DNA from: Zanthoxylum bungeanum
Taxonomy: Eukaryota > Streptophyta > Magnoliopsida > Sapindales > Rutaceae
Assembly (NCBI GenBank): GCA_019454045.1
Contig: SKCR01032773.1
Location: 239,911-303,910 of the forward strand
Direction: 5' to 3'
DNA length: 64,000 nt
A model generated the notes under the pieces. It saw nothing but the letters and a program-made list of their open reading frames with translations. It did not search any database and was not told the origin of the DNA. Within the stretch, counting starts at the first letter, position 1. Each line of letters opens with the position of its first letter. Both the position numbers and the translations under genes were made by a program. This document shows, in pieces, positions 1 through 10,350 of the stretch.

Positions 1-543
1 ATAAATCTGAACTTGTAATAATTTATCAATTTTGTTAATCTATTGAAATGTTTGACTCGTTTGTTGCAATACTATCATGATTACTTATCGAGTCTTTAAA
101 ACTCACACCAAATTAGTTTGCTAGTGTTGGAGATTGGCTTCCAGATGGGTCAACCACTTCAGATTTGGAAGTCATGATCGAGACGCGGATCACCCAAGCG
201 ACAGTCACCCTCGCAAGTGTCCTAAAAGAAGTTTAGAAGTTTAATAAGTTTAGGATATTTGGTTATTGCTTTATTTGTCGTGCTAAGCACGCTGTTTGTA
301 TATATATTAGTAAATTTTTTGATTGTTTATGATGTGGTGGGCACATATGCCCTTGAGTATTGATAGATGATATGGGCGGAGCCCTTATGATATGATTTTG
401 ATGAGATTTGTGTGGACCTGAGGTCCTTTTATTTATTTGAAGTCTTCTCAGGTTTGTTTTGATGATGGACTGAGATCCATGTTATCCGGTTTTAGGATAC
501 ATCATGTCGAATTTTCGGTAATTCAGAGGCTTATGAAGATGGG
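1..543. repeat. Left part of an older LTR-like sequence, interrupted by the 544-6028 element
   Basis: No coding potential is visible. The stretch has short dyads typical of long gypsy LTRs (gggcggagccc near 376, ggacctgaggtcc near 415). It is separated from 6034 onward by a retrotransposon with a perfect 5-bp target duplication, so 1-543 and 6034-8845 were once continuous. The left edge lies outside the window. LTR identity is inferred from the style of the dyads and the TGTGACA end at 8845; no primer site is seen. Confidence 0.4.
539..543. repeat. Target-site duplication ATGGG, left copy
   Basis: ATGGG precedes the TGTAACACCC start of the LTR at 544 and recurs at 6029-6033 directly after the TGTGACA end of the second LTR. 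A perfect 5-bp duplication fixes both ends of the element. Confidence 0.9.
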
Positions 544-723
544 TGTAACACCCCGGATTATTTTTACCCATATTTTATTTTATTATTTTTGGTGGATAGA
601 ATTTTGAGAATTAAATTATTAAATTGGGGAAGTTGGAATTAAAAAGTGGTTAAGGACAAGTGTAGGGTGGCAAACGAATTGTGCCATATTATTATATATT
701 ATTATTTTACACTGTTAGCATTT

Positions 724-1005
724 ACGAAAAGGAAAGAAAGAAAATAAATGAAGGAAAGTAAAGAGATAAGATAAGAAGGAAAATAAGAAATAAAGAAAAA
801 GAAGAAAGAAAAGATAAGAGACAGCAGACGCGTAAGAAGAGAAAGAAAGAAATAATAAAGAAACAAAAATAATAATAGAAAGAGATAGAATAGAGGAAAG
901 AGAAAGAATAGAAAAGTGAGATATACTTGAGTCAGAGAGAGAGGGACGTGAGGCAGAGGAGAGAAAGAAAGAGAAAAAGAAGGAAAAGAGAGGAAATTTA
1001 GTTTT
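724..1005. repeat. Near-homopurine tract inside the LTR
   Basis: About 280 bases of the + strand are almost all A and G, with rare T or C. The opposite strand gives long artificial Phe/Leu/Ser-rich reading frames, which are not genes. The same block recurs at about 4525-4800 in the second LTR. Confidence 0.85.
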
Positions 1006-1456
1006 AGTCCCGATCCGACCAATCCGTAGCTCAAATCCGACTGAGTCCTTAAGGAAAAGTGTAGATCTCGACAAGGGGATCATTTTGGTGGTGGTTTCAT
1101 CTTGGGAAACTTCCAATTTTCAGAGAAATCTCGGTGATCATGATTTTGTAAGCGGGGACGGTCCTGCTACCTAGTTCCTTTCTCAGTAGTCAGCTCACCA
1201 GGTGCGTGGATAAACCTGTAACATTGATGTTTTCAAAAGTATATAGTATGTATGTTTTCTTAAATGAATTTTAAGGTAATGCATTAAATGAGTTTGATTT
1301 TAGAAAGTTTATATTTTTGCTATAAGGTATGGATCGAATATTGATTATGTTGAAATCATGTGTTTGTGATATATGAGAAACTTGCATGATTTGAGATATA
1401 TGAGCATGGGTTTGAAAATGATTTTTATGTTAGGATGCACCCCGTGTACTTATATG

Positions 1457-1590
1457 TGCCAGATTATTGCCATGAGATAAGGTCTCATGTTGCCAGTTAT
1501 TGCCGTGAGATAAGGTCTCACGTTGCCAGTTTGCTCCGGATGCCAGTTTTGCCGTGGGGAAGCCCCATGTTGCCAGTTTTGCCGTATTTG
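1457..1590. repeat. Short tandem dyads in the LTR (TGCCAG units)
   Basis: The unit TGCCAG(T)TATTGCC is followed by gtgagataaggtctcac, a 6-bp-arm dyad, and repeats with variants gatgccagttttgcc and gtggggaagccccat. Several units are hairpin-forming. The same run lies at 5257-5390. Confidence 0.7.
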
Positions 1591-2231
1591 TCATGAGGTT
1601 GTGCATATAGATAAATAAACAGATTTATCATTACAGAGTATTTTTGAGCAGTATGAGTTTTATGAGAAATGAGATTTTGATTTGAGTTTTATGAGAAATG
1701 AGTTTATGAGAAATGAGATTTATGATTTCAAGTAAATGTTTGAGATAACGATTTACAGCTTATGTAATATATATATTATGAAAGACTTGTTCGATCCACT
1801 TTGTTACTTGATTATCCACGACACTGAGCTGTGATCCATTGCACTAAGCGTGAGCTTACCCCCCATTCCTTAACATTTCAGGTTCAGCAGTTTAGTAGAT
1901 CATCTTTTCCATCTGCTATTTCGTCATCATTTCCTGCCAGTAGAGAAAGGTTGTGCCAACAGTAGAGTGTCTTTGTTATGTATTTTCTTGGAAGAATTTG
2001 TTGTCTAATGTTAGGCATTGAGCCTTATTTGTTATTGAGGATATTGTGTTTCCTTTATGGATATTATGTTGAGTTGGATCATGGAGATCCTAGTTTTATG
2101 ATGATAAGATATTTTCAGTTTAGATTTTTCCTTGTATTTGGAGGATTAGTCCATATTACAGGGGAAACTCTGCCAGTTTCTAGTCTCCGTCTCACCCCTA
2201 CCCTACCTAAGGGGACGGGTGTGACATTTAA

Positions 2232-2243
2232 TGGTATCAGAGC
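2232..2243 (+). other. Primer binding site (initiator-Met tRNA)
   Basis: TGGTATCAGAGC lies 5 bases after the TGTGACA end of the 5' LTR. It is the complement of the 3' end of plant initiator-Met tRNA, the usual primer of many plant LTR retrotransposons. Confidence 0.9.
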
Positions 2244-2331
2244 CCAGGGTTCATAGATTCTGTAGACACTTCATTTTCTTGTTCAGTTATTCTATGTCTT
2301 CTAGCGGTTGACATCTTTCATGTGTTTTAAG

Positions 2332-2600
2332 ATGCCTCCGCGTCTCAGAGTTTAAGGTTCAGGTCGAGTTCGTACTTGTAAGATAGCAATGTTGGCAAAC
2401 CTTCTAGGGCACCTCCAGTTGATGAGGAGGTTAATTCTTATGATGGGGAAACCTTTGAAGGGAACCCTAATTCTGTTGTAAGAGATTCGCTAGCCACGAT
2501 TTTCGGAGATGGTACTCCAGTTCATCATCTTCCAGTAGTTTCGATAGTTGCCCTATCGTTAATCCTATAGTTGAATCCGACGTGATTTCTATGGTTGTAC
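2332..2600 (+). pseudogene. Possible gag start remnant in the gypsy-type element
   Basis: An ATG at 2332 opens with Met-Pro-Pro-Arg, as many plant gypsy gag proteins do, but meets a stop within a few codons and stays disrupted. Position between primer site and interior supports a decayed gag; no zinc knuckle or other motif can be seen. Assignment is tentative. Confidence 0.3.
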
Positions 2601-3129
2601 GTAACATGTACCTTCTGTCATAAATATGATATCGTTGTGAATTAGTAGGACGAAGGCATTAGAACTTTGGCGTTTAAGAAATGAGAAAGAATACCTTATT
2701 GATAATCGTATTTGATTAATCAATATTTATGATTACATTATGGAATATAACAACTGGGTTGTGTTGCGAGGACAGGATCATCTTCGAATTGATAATCTTC
2801 CCATTGACGTTTCGCGCGTAGAGACATTGGTATGAGGCCGTCGATGATTTGAATTTCGAGACTGTCAGGAAACTTGATTTTGTTGTAGCCTTGAACGATA
2901 CTTCTATGTGATTCTTCGATAGTAGTGAAGATTTGCCAGTCTTTATCATTAGTATTGCTTTCTAGACTTCGACGGACTGAGTCTGCAGAGAGAGCTCTAA
3001 GATCACAGGATTGACGAAAAGTAATCTCTTCTGGGAAAATATCATCGTATCCATAGTAAGCTCTAAGTTTCGGTCTAGATGGCCAACAAGTGAGTCTCCA
3101 ATTAGTGAGTTGACGTGATGGTATGATTC

Positions 3130-3786
3130 TTATAAGATGAATTGGGTGGTAGACGAGCGAATAGTCATTCGACCATTCTGGGGTAATGGTTTCGATCCAG
3201 ACAGTAATACTTTTGTGGGTTTATACCATCGATACAAAATATTACTGATGAATGGAGGAAGCTCACCAAGGCTATCTTCTGAGATACCAGGATAGTTGGG
3301 ATGGATTGGACTTGGTCCAAGAATAAATCCATTTAGGAAACCGAGTTCAAACAAGGTGCCGAGACTCCACTGGCAATGATTGAAGAAATCATGACTGTTG
3401 ATGAAAACTGTGGAGTGGAATCTGTGATATCCACAATGAACAATAGCTGAATTATTTTTGTATTGGGATAAACCATCTGTTTTTCCATTCCAAATGGTTC
3501 TAAGAATGTAACACCACCTCATGAAATTGGTAGGAACTCTTGCTACGATATCCATTGCAATCTCTTTAGGCAAAAGAGCGGTTGGAGCTTCATTGAGACA
3601 ATCATAGATATCTCTCCAAAGGTCTCGGACATATTTAGAATCTATGACTGCTCGATCAATGACTGGCCATTTACAAAGCTTTTGGTATATCACCTTAGCT
3701 CTGACAGATCTTGAATAGGGGTTAGGATTGGCAGATGATGATGCCATTGAAGAAGTTTTTGAGTAATACCTTAAGAACTCGTGCAT
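3130..3786 (-). CDS. Unknown intact antisense ORF in the retrotransposon interior (F-box-like motif)
   Basis: This is an open frame of 218 codons on the strand opposite to the element. A second Met at codon 14 (ATG at 3745-3747) has the better plant context (caATGGCA), which would give 205 residues beginning MASSSANPNP. TATAAAG lies on the same strand at 3789-3795, about 45 bases upstream of that Met. Residues 72-99 contain LPKEIAMDIVARVP followed by a Trp, which resembles the N-terminal half of an F-box; the rest matches no family I recognise. There are no membrane segments. It could be a transduplicated host gene fragment, a virus-derived ORF or a chance frame. The motif is seen; any function is a guess. 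Confidence 0.45.
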   Translation of the reverse strand: MHEFLRYYSKTSSMASSSANPNPYSRSVRAKVIYQKLCKWPVIDRAVIDSKYVRDLWRDIYDCLNEAPTALLPKEIAMDIVARVPTNFMRWCYILRTIWNGKTDGLSQYKNNSAIVHCGYHRFHSTVFINSHDFFNHCQWSLGTLFELGFLNGFILGPSPIHPNYPGISEDSLGELPPFISNILYRWYKPTKVLLSGSKPLPQNGRMTIRSSTTQFIL

Positions 3787-4328
3787 CTCTTTATAGAGAG
3801 AGATATCAATAATTCTTCATGACAAGATACTTTCACAGTATCTATGCATATTTGGAAGGGTTAATAATTGTCGAACTGATTAGAGGTAAAGCAGATATTT
3901 GAGGGACATGCAAATCCTCTTTTCAATAATGGGAAACTTAAGATAGTGGATTTTGCGTAAATTGCTAAAAGCTCTTTACAGCTGTTGTCTATGCAGTACC
4001 CTAGGTGGAGCCTTTTCTTTATGTGATGAGATAGTTGGTTTGTAAGTTGGGGTTCAGGTTTTAAAAAAAAAGCAGTGATTGGAAAGAATGCGACTACTAC
4101 TTTTAGATTAAGTTGAGAAAAGATTTGACTTATGTTGAAGAACCAGTGGAAATTCTTACTTGAGAGTTAAAGACAATTGAGAAGCAAGACGATTCTTTTG
4201 GTAAGAAGCCCTTTGGGGTAAACACTTGAAAGCAGAAGTATTATGGGAACGTGAGAAAAACATGAGGAATAAATATCCCCATTTGTTTCCACCCTATGGT
4301 ATGTGAATTTCGAGGACGAAATTCTTTT

Positions 4329-4342
4329 AAGGGGGAGAGAGT
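4329..4342 (+). other. Polypurine tract of the gypsy-type element
   Basis: aagggggagagagt directly precedes the 3' LTR at 4343, the usual position of the plus-strand DNA primer. Confidence 0.85.
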
Positions 4343-6028
4343 TGTAACACCCCGGATTATTTTTACCCATATTTTATTTTATTATTTTTGGTGGATAGAA
4401 TTTGAGAATTAAATTATTAAATTTGGGGAAGTTGGAATTAAAAAGTGGTTAAGGACAAGTGTAGGGTGGCAAACGAATTGTGCCATATTATTATATATTT
4501 ATTATTTTACACTGTTAGCATTTACGAAAAGGAAAGAAAGAAAATAAATGAAGGAAAGTAAAGAGATAAGATAAGAAGGAAAATAAGAAATAAAGAAAAA
4601 GAAGAAAGAAAAGATAAGAGACAGCAGACGCGTAAGAAGAGAAAGAAAGAAATAATAAAGAAACAAAAATAATAATAGAAAGAGATAGAATAGAGGAAAG
4701 AGAAAGAATAGAAAAGTGAGATATACTTGAGTCAGAGAGAGAGGGACGTGAGGCAGAGGAGAGAAAGAAAGAGAAAAAGAAGGAAAAGAGAGGAAATTAG
4801 TTTTAGTCCCGATCCGACCAATCCGTAGCTCAAATCCGACTGAGTCCTTAAGGAAAAGTGTAGATCTCGACGAGGGGATCATTTTGGTGGTGGTTTCATC
4901 TTGGGAAACTTCCAATTTTCAGAGAAATCTCGGTGATCATGATTTTGTAAGCGGGGACGGTCCTGCTACCTAGTTCCTTTCTCAGTAGTCAGCTCACCAG
5001 GTGCGTGGATAAACCTGTAACATTGATGTTTTCAAAAGTATATAGTATGTATGTTTTCTTAAATGAATTTTAAGGTAATGCATTAAATGAGTTTGATTTT
5101 AGAAAGTTTATATTTTTGCTATAAGGTATGGATCGAATATTGATTATGTTGAAATCATGTGTTTGTGATATATGAGAAACTTGCATGATTTGAGATATAT
5201 GAGCATGGGTTTTGAAAATGATTTTTATGTTAGGATGCACCCCGTGTACTTATATGTGCCAGATTATTGCCATGAGATAAGGTCTCATGTTGCCAGTTAT
5301 TGCCGTGAGATAAGGTCTCACGTTGCCAGTTTGCTCCGGATGCCAGTTTTGCCGTGGGGAAGCCCCATGTTGCCAGTTTTGCCGTATTTGTCATGAGGTT
5401 GTGCATATAGATAAATAAACAGATTTATCATTACAGAGTATTTTTGAGCAGTATGAGTTTTATGAGAAATGAGATTTATGATTTGAGTTTTATGAGAAAT
5501 GAGTTTATGAGAAATGAGATTTATGATTTCAAGTAAATGTTTGAGATAACGATTTACAGCTTATGTAATTATATATATTATGAAAGACTTGTTCGATCCA
5601 CTTTGTTACTTGATTATCCACGACACTGAGCTGTGATCCATTGCACTAAGCGTGAGCTTACCCCCCATTCCTTAACATTTCAGGTTCAGTAGTTTAGTAG
5701 ATCATCTTTTCCATCTGCTATTTCGTCATCATTTCCTGCCAGTAGAGAAAGGTGTGCCAACAGTAGAGTGTCTTTGTTATGTATTTTCTTGGAAGAATTT
5801 GTTGTCTAATGTTAGGCATTGAGCCTTTATTTGTTATTGAGGATATTGTGTTTCCTTTATGGATATTATGTTGAGTTGGATCATGGAGATCCTAGTTTTA
5901 TGATGATAAGATATTTTCAGTTTAGATTTTTCCTTGTATTTGGAGGATTAGTCCATATTACAGGGGAAACTCTGCCAGTTTCTAGTCTCCGTCTCACCCC
6001 TACCCTACCTAAGGGGACGGGTGTGACA
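4343..6028 (+). repeat. 3' LTR of the gypsy-type element
   Basis: It has the same ends and order of internal blocks as 544-2226, with only a few substitutions and small indels. It is followed by the second ATGGG at 6029-6033. Confidence 0.9.
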
Positions 6029-6536
6029 ATGGGTCAATTATGTCTCCTGCCGGTAGCATCCTGCCTCTGACAGAGTGTTACATTATGCATTTACCTATGT
6101 TAATTCAGCTTAAGTTATTTGATATCGTTCTTGCCTTTGGTTTACACCCTCAGTGTTGGTATATTTTTATGTATACCGATTATGTAGCCATGCCAATTTT
6201 CAGTGCATGTGTCAGTTTATGTATCATAGCTTATATATTCAGTTCTTAGTTTTAAGTTCAGTTACGCTATGTGTTTCACATTTATGTCTCATGTCTCAAC
6301 ATGCATTAGTTTTAGTTCTTCATAATTTACAGTTCATCTATAAACTTACCGATTAAGAATTTAGCATCTCCACCAGTTGTGTTCTAAAATTAGACCTATT
6401 AGTCCCAAGCTAGTCATTAATCATATATGTCAGTTTTCAAAACTTATTTTTCATTTTTCAAAATTATGACATGGTTTATCTTTTGTTTTTGGAATTGATG
6501 GATAATTGGAATTGACGGTTACAACAGACATATGTA

Positions 6537-6970
6537 CATGTAGTTTCAGGACTAGGGGACAGTGCTATATGAACCCCTTAAATCCTAGTTTGAGAGTCGG
6601 GATGACAATATTGATTAGCACTCCTGACTCTAGTTCAATGACTTGGGGGACGACGATACGTAATGTCCCAATGCACTAGTTTAGACGTATTGGGGGGACG
6701 ACGATACGTAACGCCTCTATGTGTCAAGTTTTCTACCAGATATAGTAGTCATGTTCACATGTAGTTTTTGGACTATGGGAAGGTGCTAAATGACGCCCTT
6801 AGATCCTAGTTTCAAGGCCAGGATAACAACATTGATTAACGCTCCTAACTCTAGTTCAGTGACTCGAGGGACAACGATATATAACGCCCTAAAGTACTAG
6901 TTTAGGTATTTTGGGGCACAATGATATGTAACGCCTCCATACATCAGATTTTCTACAAATTCTTCAGTTA
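6537..6970. repeat. Diverged tandem duplication, ~221-bp period
   Basis: catgtagttt starts each unit (6537 and 6758). Both units share the order ggactaggg, cctagttt, gactctagttcagtgact, gacgatacgtaacgcc and a cgcctc end. Units also contain a smaller internal echo of the gacaacgata motif. Confidence 0.7.
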
Positions 6971-7150
6971 CTTGAGATTTTAGATTTTCACACCATGATT
7001 TCCATATAGAATTTTTAGAATGAACTTAGTTTATATTTTTATGAGTTCATATTTTCTACAAATTTTCCAATTACTTGAGATTTCATATTTTCACATCAAG
7101 ATTTCCACATAAATTTTTTAGAAGGAACCAAGTTTATATTTTTATGAGTT
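6949..7150. repeat. Tandem duplication, ~103-bp period
   Basis: ttttctacaaat starts at 6949 and 7052. Each unit continues with acttgagatttyatattttcaca, ccacataga-like words and a shared tttatatttttatgagtt end. Confidence 0.75.
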
Positions 7151-8845
7151 TAGAAGCGGTTTTTACAGCACTGTTGATTTTAATATCGATTTTCAAATAT
7201 GAATTTCATACTTTCATAATTAATTACATTACTAAAAGTAATGCATCCACATCATGTTACATTACAACTTTAGTTATGCATGTCATGTTTCCTGATAGTT
7301 ATGTCTAACTCATGCAGAATGTAGATTTAAGTCATTCAGATTCGGGTCTGCATATAGCATTTTAGCTCATGATAGTTTCAAGTTCGTAGGTTGCGGTTCA
7401 TGTAGTCAATCCAAGATTTCATAATTCATGCGCGGGCTAGATTAGAACCATGACACCATAGGTTTGAGATGGCTTTTGCCGAGTATAGGTGGTTTGGTTT
7501 TAGCATGCATTAGTTTCATACATTCCAGTCCAGGTAATCAAATCAGTCCATGCATGTTTAGTTCAATTTTTAGGTTCATCCATTCCCAGTTCAGGTAGTT
7601 AGACCTATATTCTAGTTCAAGTAGTTAGGCGCAGTTCATGTCTATCCAACTTAGACATTCAGGACATGTATGTTCAAGTTAGATATTCAAGTTAACTCAT
7701 GCACCATCAGTTAGGTAATCAAGAATAACGAATGTATATTAGTTAGTATTCAAATTTAGCTCACATATTTACAAATCAGAGAAGCAGATGTGGTTTATGC
7801 ATTTCATGTTCAGTTCATGCATTTTAGTTTAGCATTCAGATTTAGCTCAAGCATATTCAGTTTAAGTGTTCAGTGCCTAATCATGCAGGTTCAGTTTAAA
7901 TTACAGATTCAGCACATGTACTTTAAGTTCAAGTAATTCCAGAAGAAGTCAGTTTGGATTAAGTCATGTTCATTAGGCAGTTTTCATTGCGGGTAGATCC
8001 AGTATATGTCATGTAGATTTCAAAATCAGATTCAGTTCATATAGTTTCAAGTCAAATCACGTCGGTTCAGCCCACATTAGCATATTATGATGTCAATAGT
8101 TAGTTCTCAGCTCAGACAGCTCAGTATAATTTATGCAGACTCAAGTCACCATACAACATTTAGGCCATGACAAGACGCATATTATTAGGTATATGATAAC
8201 TCTCGGTCACGTTCAGGGGCAACATCTTAGAATAGTAAAGCTAGGTTCAATCATGTACCCAATTATCATTTGGATTAAGTTCAAGTTCTTTATGTCATGT
8301 ATCCAGATTTCAGTTACCTCATTTGATTCCCAGTTTATTATTTATGTTGTCGTGATTCAGTACTTTAACACTCTTTTATATTATATCTTAGTTTAATCAT
8401 GTATTTCACTACAGATTATTTCATTGGCCCTACATTATTCACTCACCATGTCTTTTAAAAGACATTTCCCACCTCATTTTCCAGTTTTTTACAGGCCACA
8501 TGTTCATTCATTGCTTAGAGGAGACATGACCCAACGACAGTCATTACACACCTCAGGCGTTAGTTCAGAGTCGAGCCCATTCGTCAGTGACAAATGATGT
8601 CAAGATAGGCTATAAGGCCATATATATGCGTAAAGTATTATGTTAGTTGTATGTAGATTTTTTTTTATGTGTGTACAGATTTGTGATATGAAATAGATAA
8701 GAATTCAGGTTTATGATGTTATGTATATACGATTGTGTGCTGTGAGTCAGTCATTTCAGTACAGATAGTAGTGCATATCAGAGGTTTGGGTAATGACTAA
8801 GCCATCTCCTACCCATCACATGCCTGGAAATACCGGGATGTGACA

Positions 8846-8870
8846 ACGACGCTAATTATTAATAGTAGTA

Positions 8871-8914
<44 letters not shown>

Positions 8915-9131
8915 TACATGTATTTTAACGTCGTCTATAAAAATTCAATGTTAAATGTATTTCATATAGCGTCGCTAAATTTATAGGCGACGCTAAAACT
9001 AACATACAACATCGCTAATAAGTTCGATGTAAGATGTTGTTACTTTTAGCTTTGCTTGTTTTTTGGCGACACTAAATGATATTTTTATCGATAATTTTCG
9101 TGGCGACGTCAAATTTTTGGTTCTTGTAGTG
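8846..9131 (-). mobile_element. Terminal fragment of a CACTA (En/Spm) DNA transposon
   Basis: The right edge reads ggttcttgtagtg, the complement of the conserved CACTACAAGAA terminus of CACTA elements. Upstream are several copies of the subterminal word GGCGACGCTA in both orientations (near 8975, 8990 and 9102). No transposase and no second terminus are visible; the left edge abuts the LTR-like end at 8845. Confidence 0.75.
8863..8914. repeat. (TAA)n microsatellite
   Basis: About 50 bases of TAG/TAA trinucleotide repeat lie within the CACTA fragment. Confidence 0.95.
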
Positions 9132-9210
9132 TAATGTCAGTCACATGCATATTTCTCAGTCATATTGCTCGATTATAATGATAGTTACAAATGCTCAATC
9201 ACAATGTCAC

Positions 9211-10015
9211 TCAAACACACAATTTATTTTGATGACATATTTGACTATAAAGCTTCATTGTACACGACATGATAATGCTTTTTAGCATCTTTGAATTGGC
9301 CGCTTGCATGACCACAAACATATTCTTTTCCAACTGTTGCTTCAATAAGGATGACCCCCCAATATTCATCACTAGCATATGTCTAGAGGATGCGATGGCC
9401 ATCATGAGGGATCTTTAAAGCTGGTGGATCTTGTGTGATCTTTTTTAGTTCCTGGACAGCTGTTGTTTAAATAGGCCCCCATAAAGGAGCATTATTATTT
9501 AAAATTTTGGATAATTGGCTGGTGTAAATAGTAACATGAGGAATGAATTCATTAAAATAGTTAACTATTCTAAGGAGTTGTTGACTGCTTCCCAGTTAAG
9601 TTTTCATCTGGGAAATGAAACAATTCTTGAGCTATGTGAGGTCTCGAACAATATTTACCTTCTTTAAATATCATACCTAAAAATTTAATGGAAGTTTTCC
9701 CAATTTGACTTCTTCCTTGATAATATAATCCCATGTTGATTTACGATATCTCTAAATTATAGAAAAAATTGCTTGTGAATCTGGTCATTCTGGGAGAAAT
9801 GAAGAATGTCATCAATGTCCATAGAGTGTGCAAGTCAAATTTATAATATCCTGATATGAGAAAAAAATATTTTCAAATTTAATATATCGAAATATCAAAA
9901 AATGGAAGGATGAGAAAAAATTGCTTCGCATCCTTCGATTTTTTGGTGACAAGATGTAGTGATACGATCTAATGTGGCCAAGTTTTTTTTCACATTTCAA
10001 ACTTAGGCCATTCAT
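9211..10015 (-). pseudogene. Endogenous pararetrovirus (Caulimoviridae-like) reverse transcriptase/RNase H fragment, broken
   Basis: Read on the minus strand, the region shows in order: a degenerate polymerase palm, an Ile-Asp-Asp box with flanking hydrophobic residues (about 9808-9819), the connection region and the start of an RNase H domain (open frame 9211-9405). Spacing and wording match reverse transcriptases of plant pararetroviruses better than those of gypsy elements. Several stops and at least one frameshift (near 9585) break it, and neither the virus coat nor movement regions are present. It is an old, inactive integrated copy. A gypsy origin is the main alternative. Confidence 0.65.
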
Positions 10016-10350
10016 AGAAACAAATAAAATCAGTTTCCTTGCACTTAATTGAGGTTATGAAAGATGAGCGTAACCCAATGAAGCTATATATTCGATTTGA
10101 CAAATACAATGACGTCGAGATTTGTACAACCTTCATATTTTTGTTGTACCTTTCTCATCTTATATCCGATTTTAGTGATTCAAGTTGCGTTGAAAAGAAA
10201 ACTTAAAGATCTACAACTTTTTATTTTTTTATTGAAGACATATTCAGACTCTTTCCTGATTAAAATATGATCGCAAATTATCCCTAGAATTTCTATGTTT
10301 TATATTTTAAGATTATGTTATGATCGAACCATTATCTAAATAACTAGCAA
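10016..10350. other. Intergenic, no feature recognised
   Basis: AT-rich sequence without a convincing frame, terminal repeat or RNA gene. Confidence 0.6.

Larger units (their letters stand above)
544..2226 (+). repeat. 5' LTR of the gypsy-type element
   Basis: It starts TGTAACACCC and ends TGTGACA. It includes a long purine-rich block (about 724-1005) and a run of short dyads (about 1457-1590). The only conspicuous differences from the 3' LTR are small indels, for example near 1680 and in short T or A runs. Confidence 0.9.
544..6028 (+). mobile_element. Complete non-autonomous Ty3/gypsy-type LTR retrotransposon (5.5 kb)
   Basis: Two LTRs of about 1.68 kb (544-2226 and 4343-6028) are nearly identical, both starting TGTAACACCC and ending TGTGACA. 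The left LTR is followed by an initiator-Met tRNA primer site and the right one is preceded by a purine tract. Perfect ATGGG duplications flank the element. The interior is only 2.1 kb and has no protease, reverse transcriptase or integrase, so movement would need enzymes from a relative. The gacgaaattcttttaag stretch before the purine tract resembles Tekay/Del chromoviruses; this lineage call is an inference. Near-identical LTRs imply a recent insertion. Confidence 0.9.
6034..8845. repeat. Right part of the older LTR-like sequence
   Basis: This continues 1-543 after the inserted element. It is non-coding, rich in ttcag/tcatg words, and ends cgggatgtgaca at 8845, a typical gypsy LTR end. No primer site follows, so it would be a solo or 3' LTR. 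It contains two internal tandem duplications (6537-6970 and 6949-7150). I see no gene in it. Confidence 0.45.

Noticed and set aside
702..1116. Minus-strand reading frames of 110-133 codons rich in Phe, Leu and Ser
   Set aside because: They are the complement of the homopurine LTR block and recur at 4502-4915; composition alone keeps them open.
2231..2245. tRNA gene fragment
   Set aside because: The initiator-Met complementary words here and at 25872, 37157, 49699 and 61800 are retrotransposon primer sites next to LTR ends; no cloverleaf surrounds them.
1978..2256. Open frame of 92 codons at the LTR end
   Set aside because: It runs through the LTR border and primer site and has no protein features; its copy in the other LTR starts at another Met.
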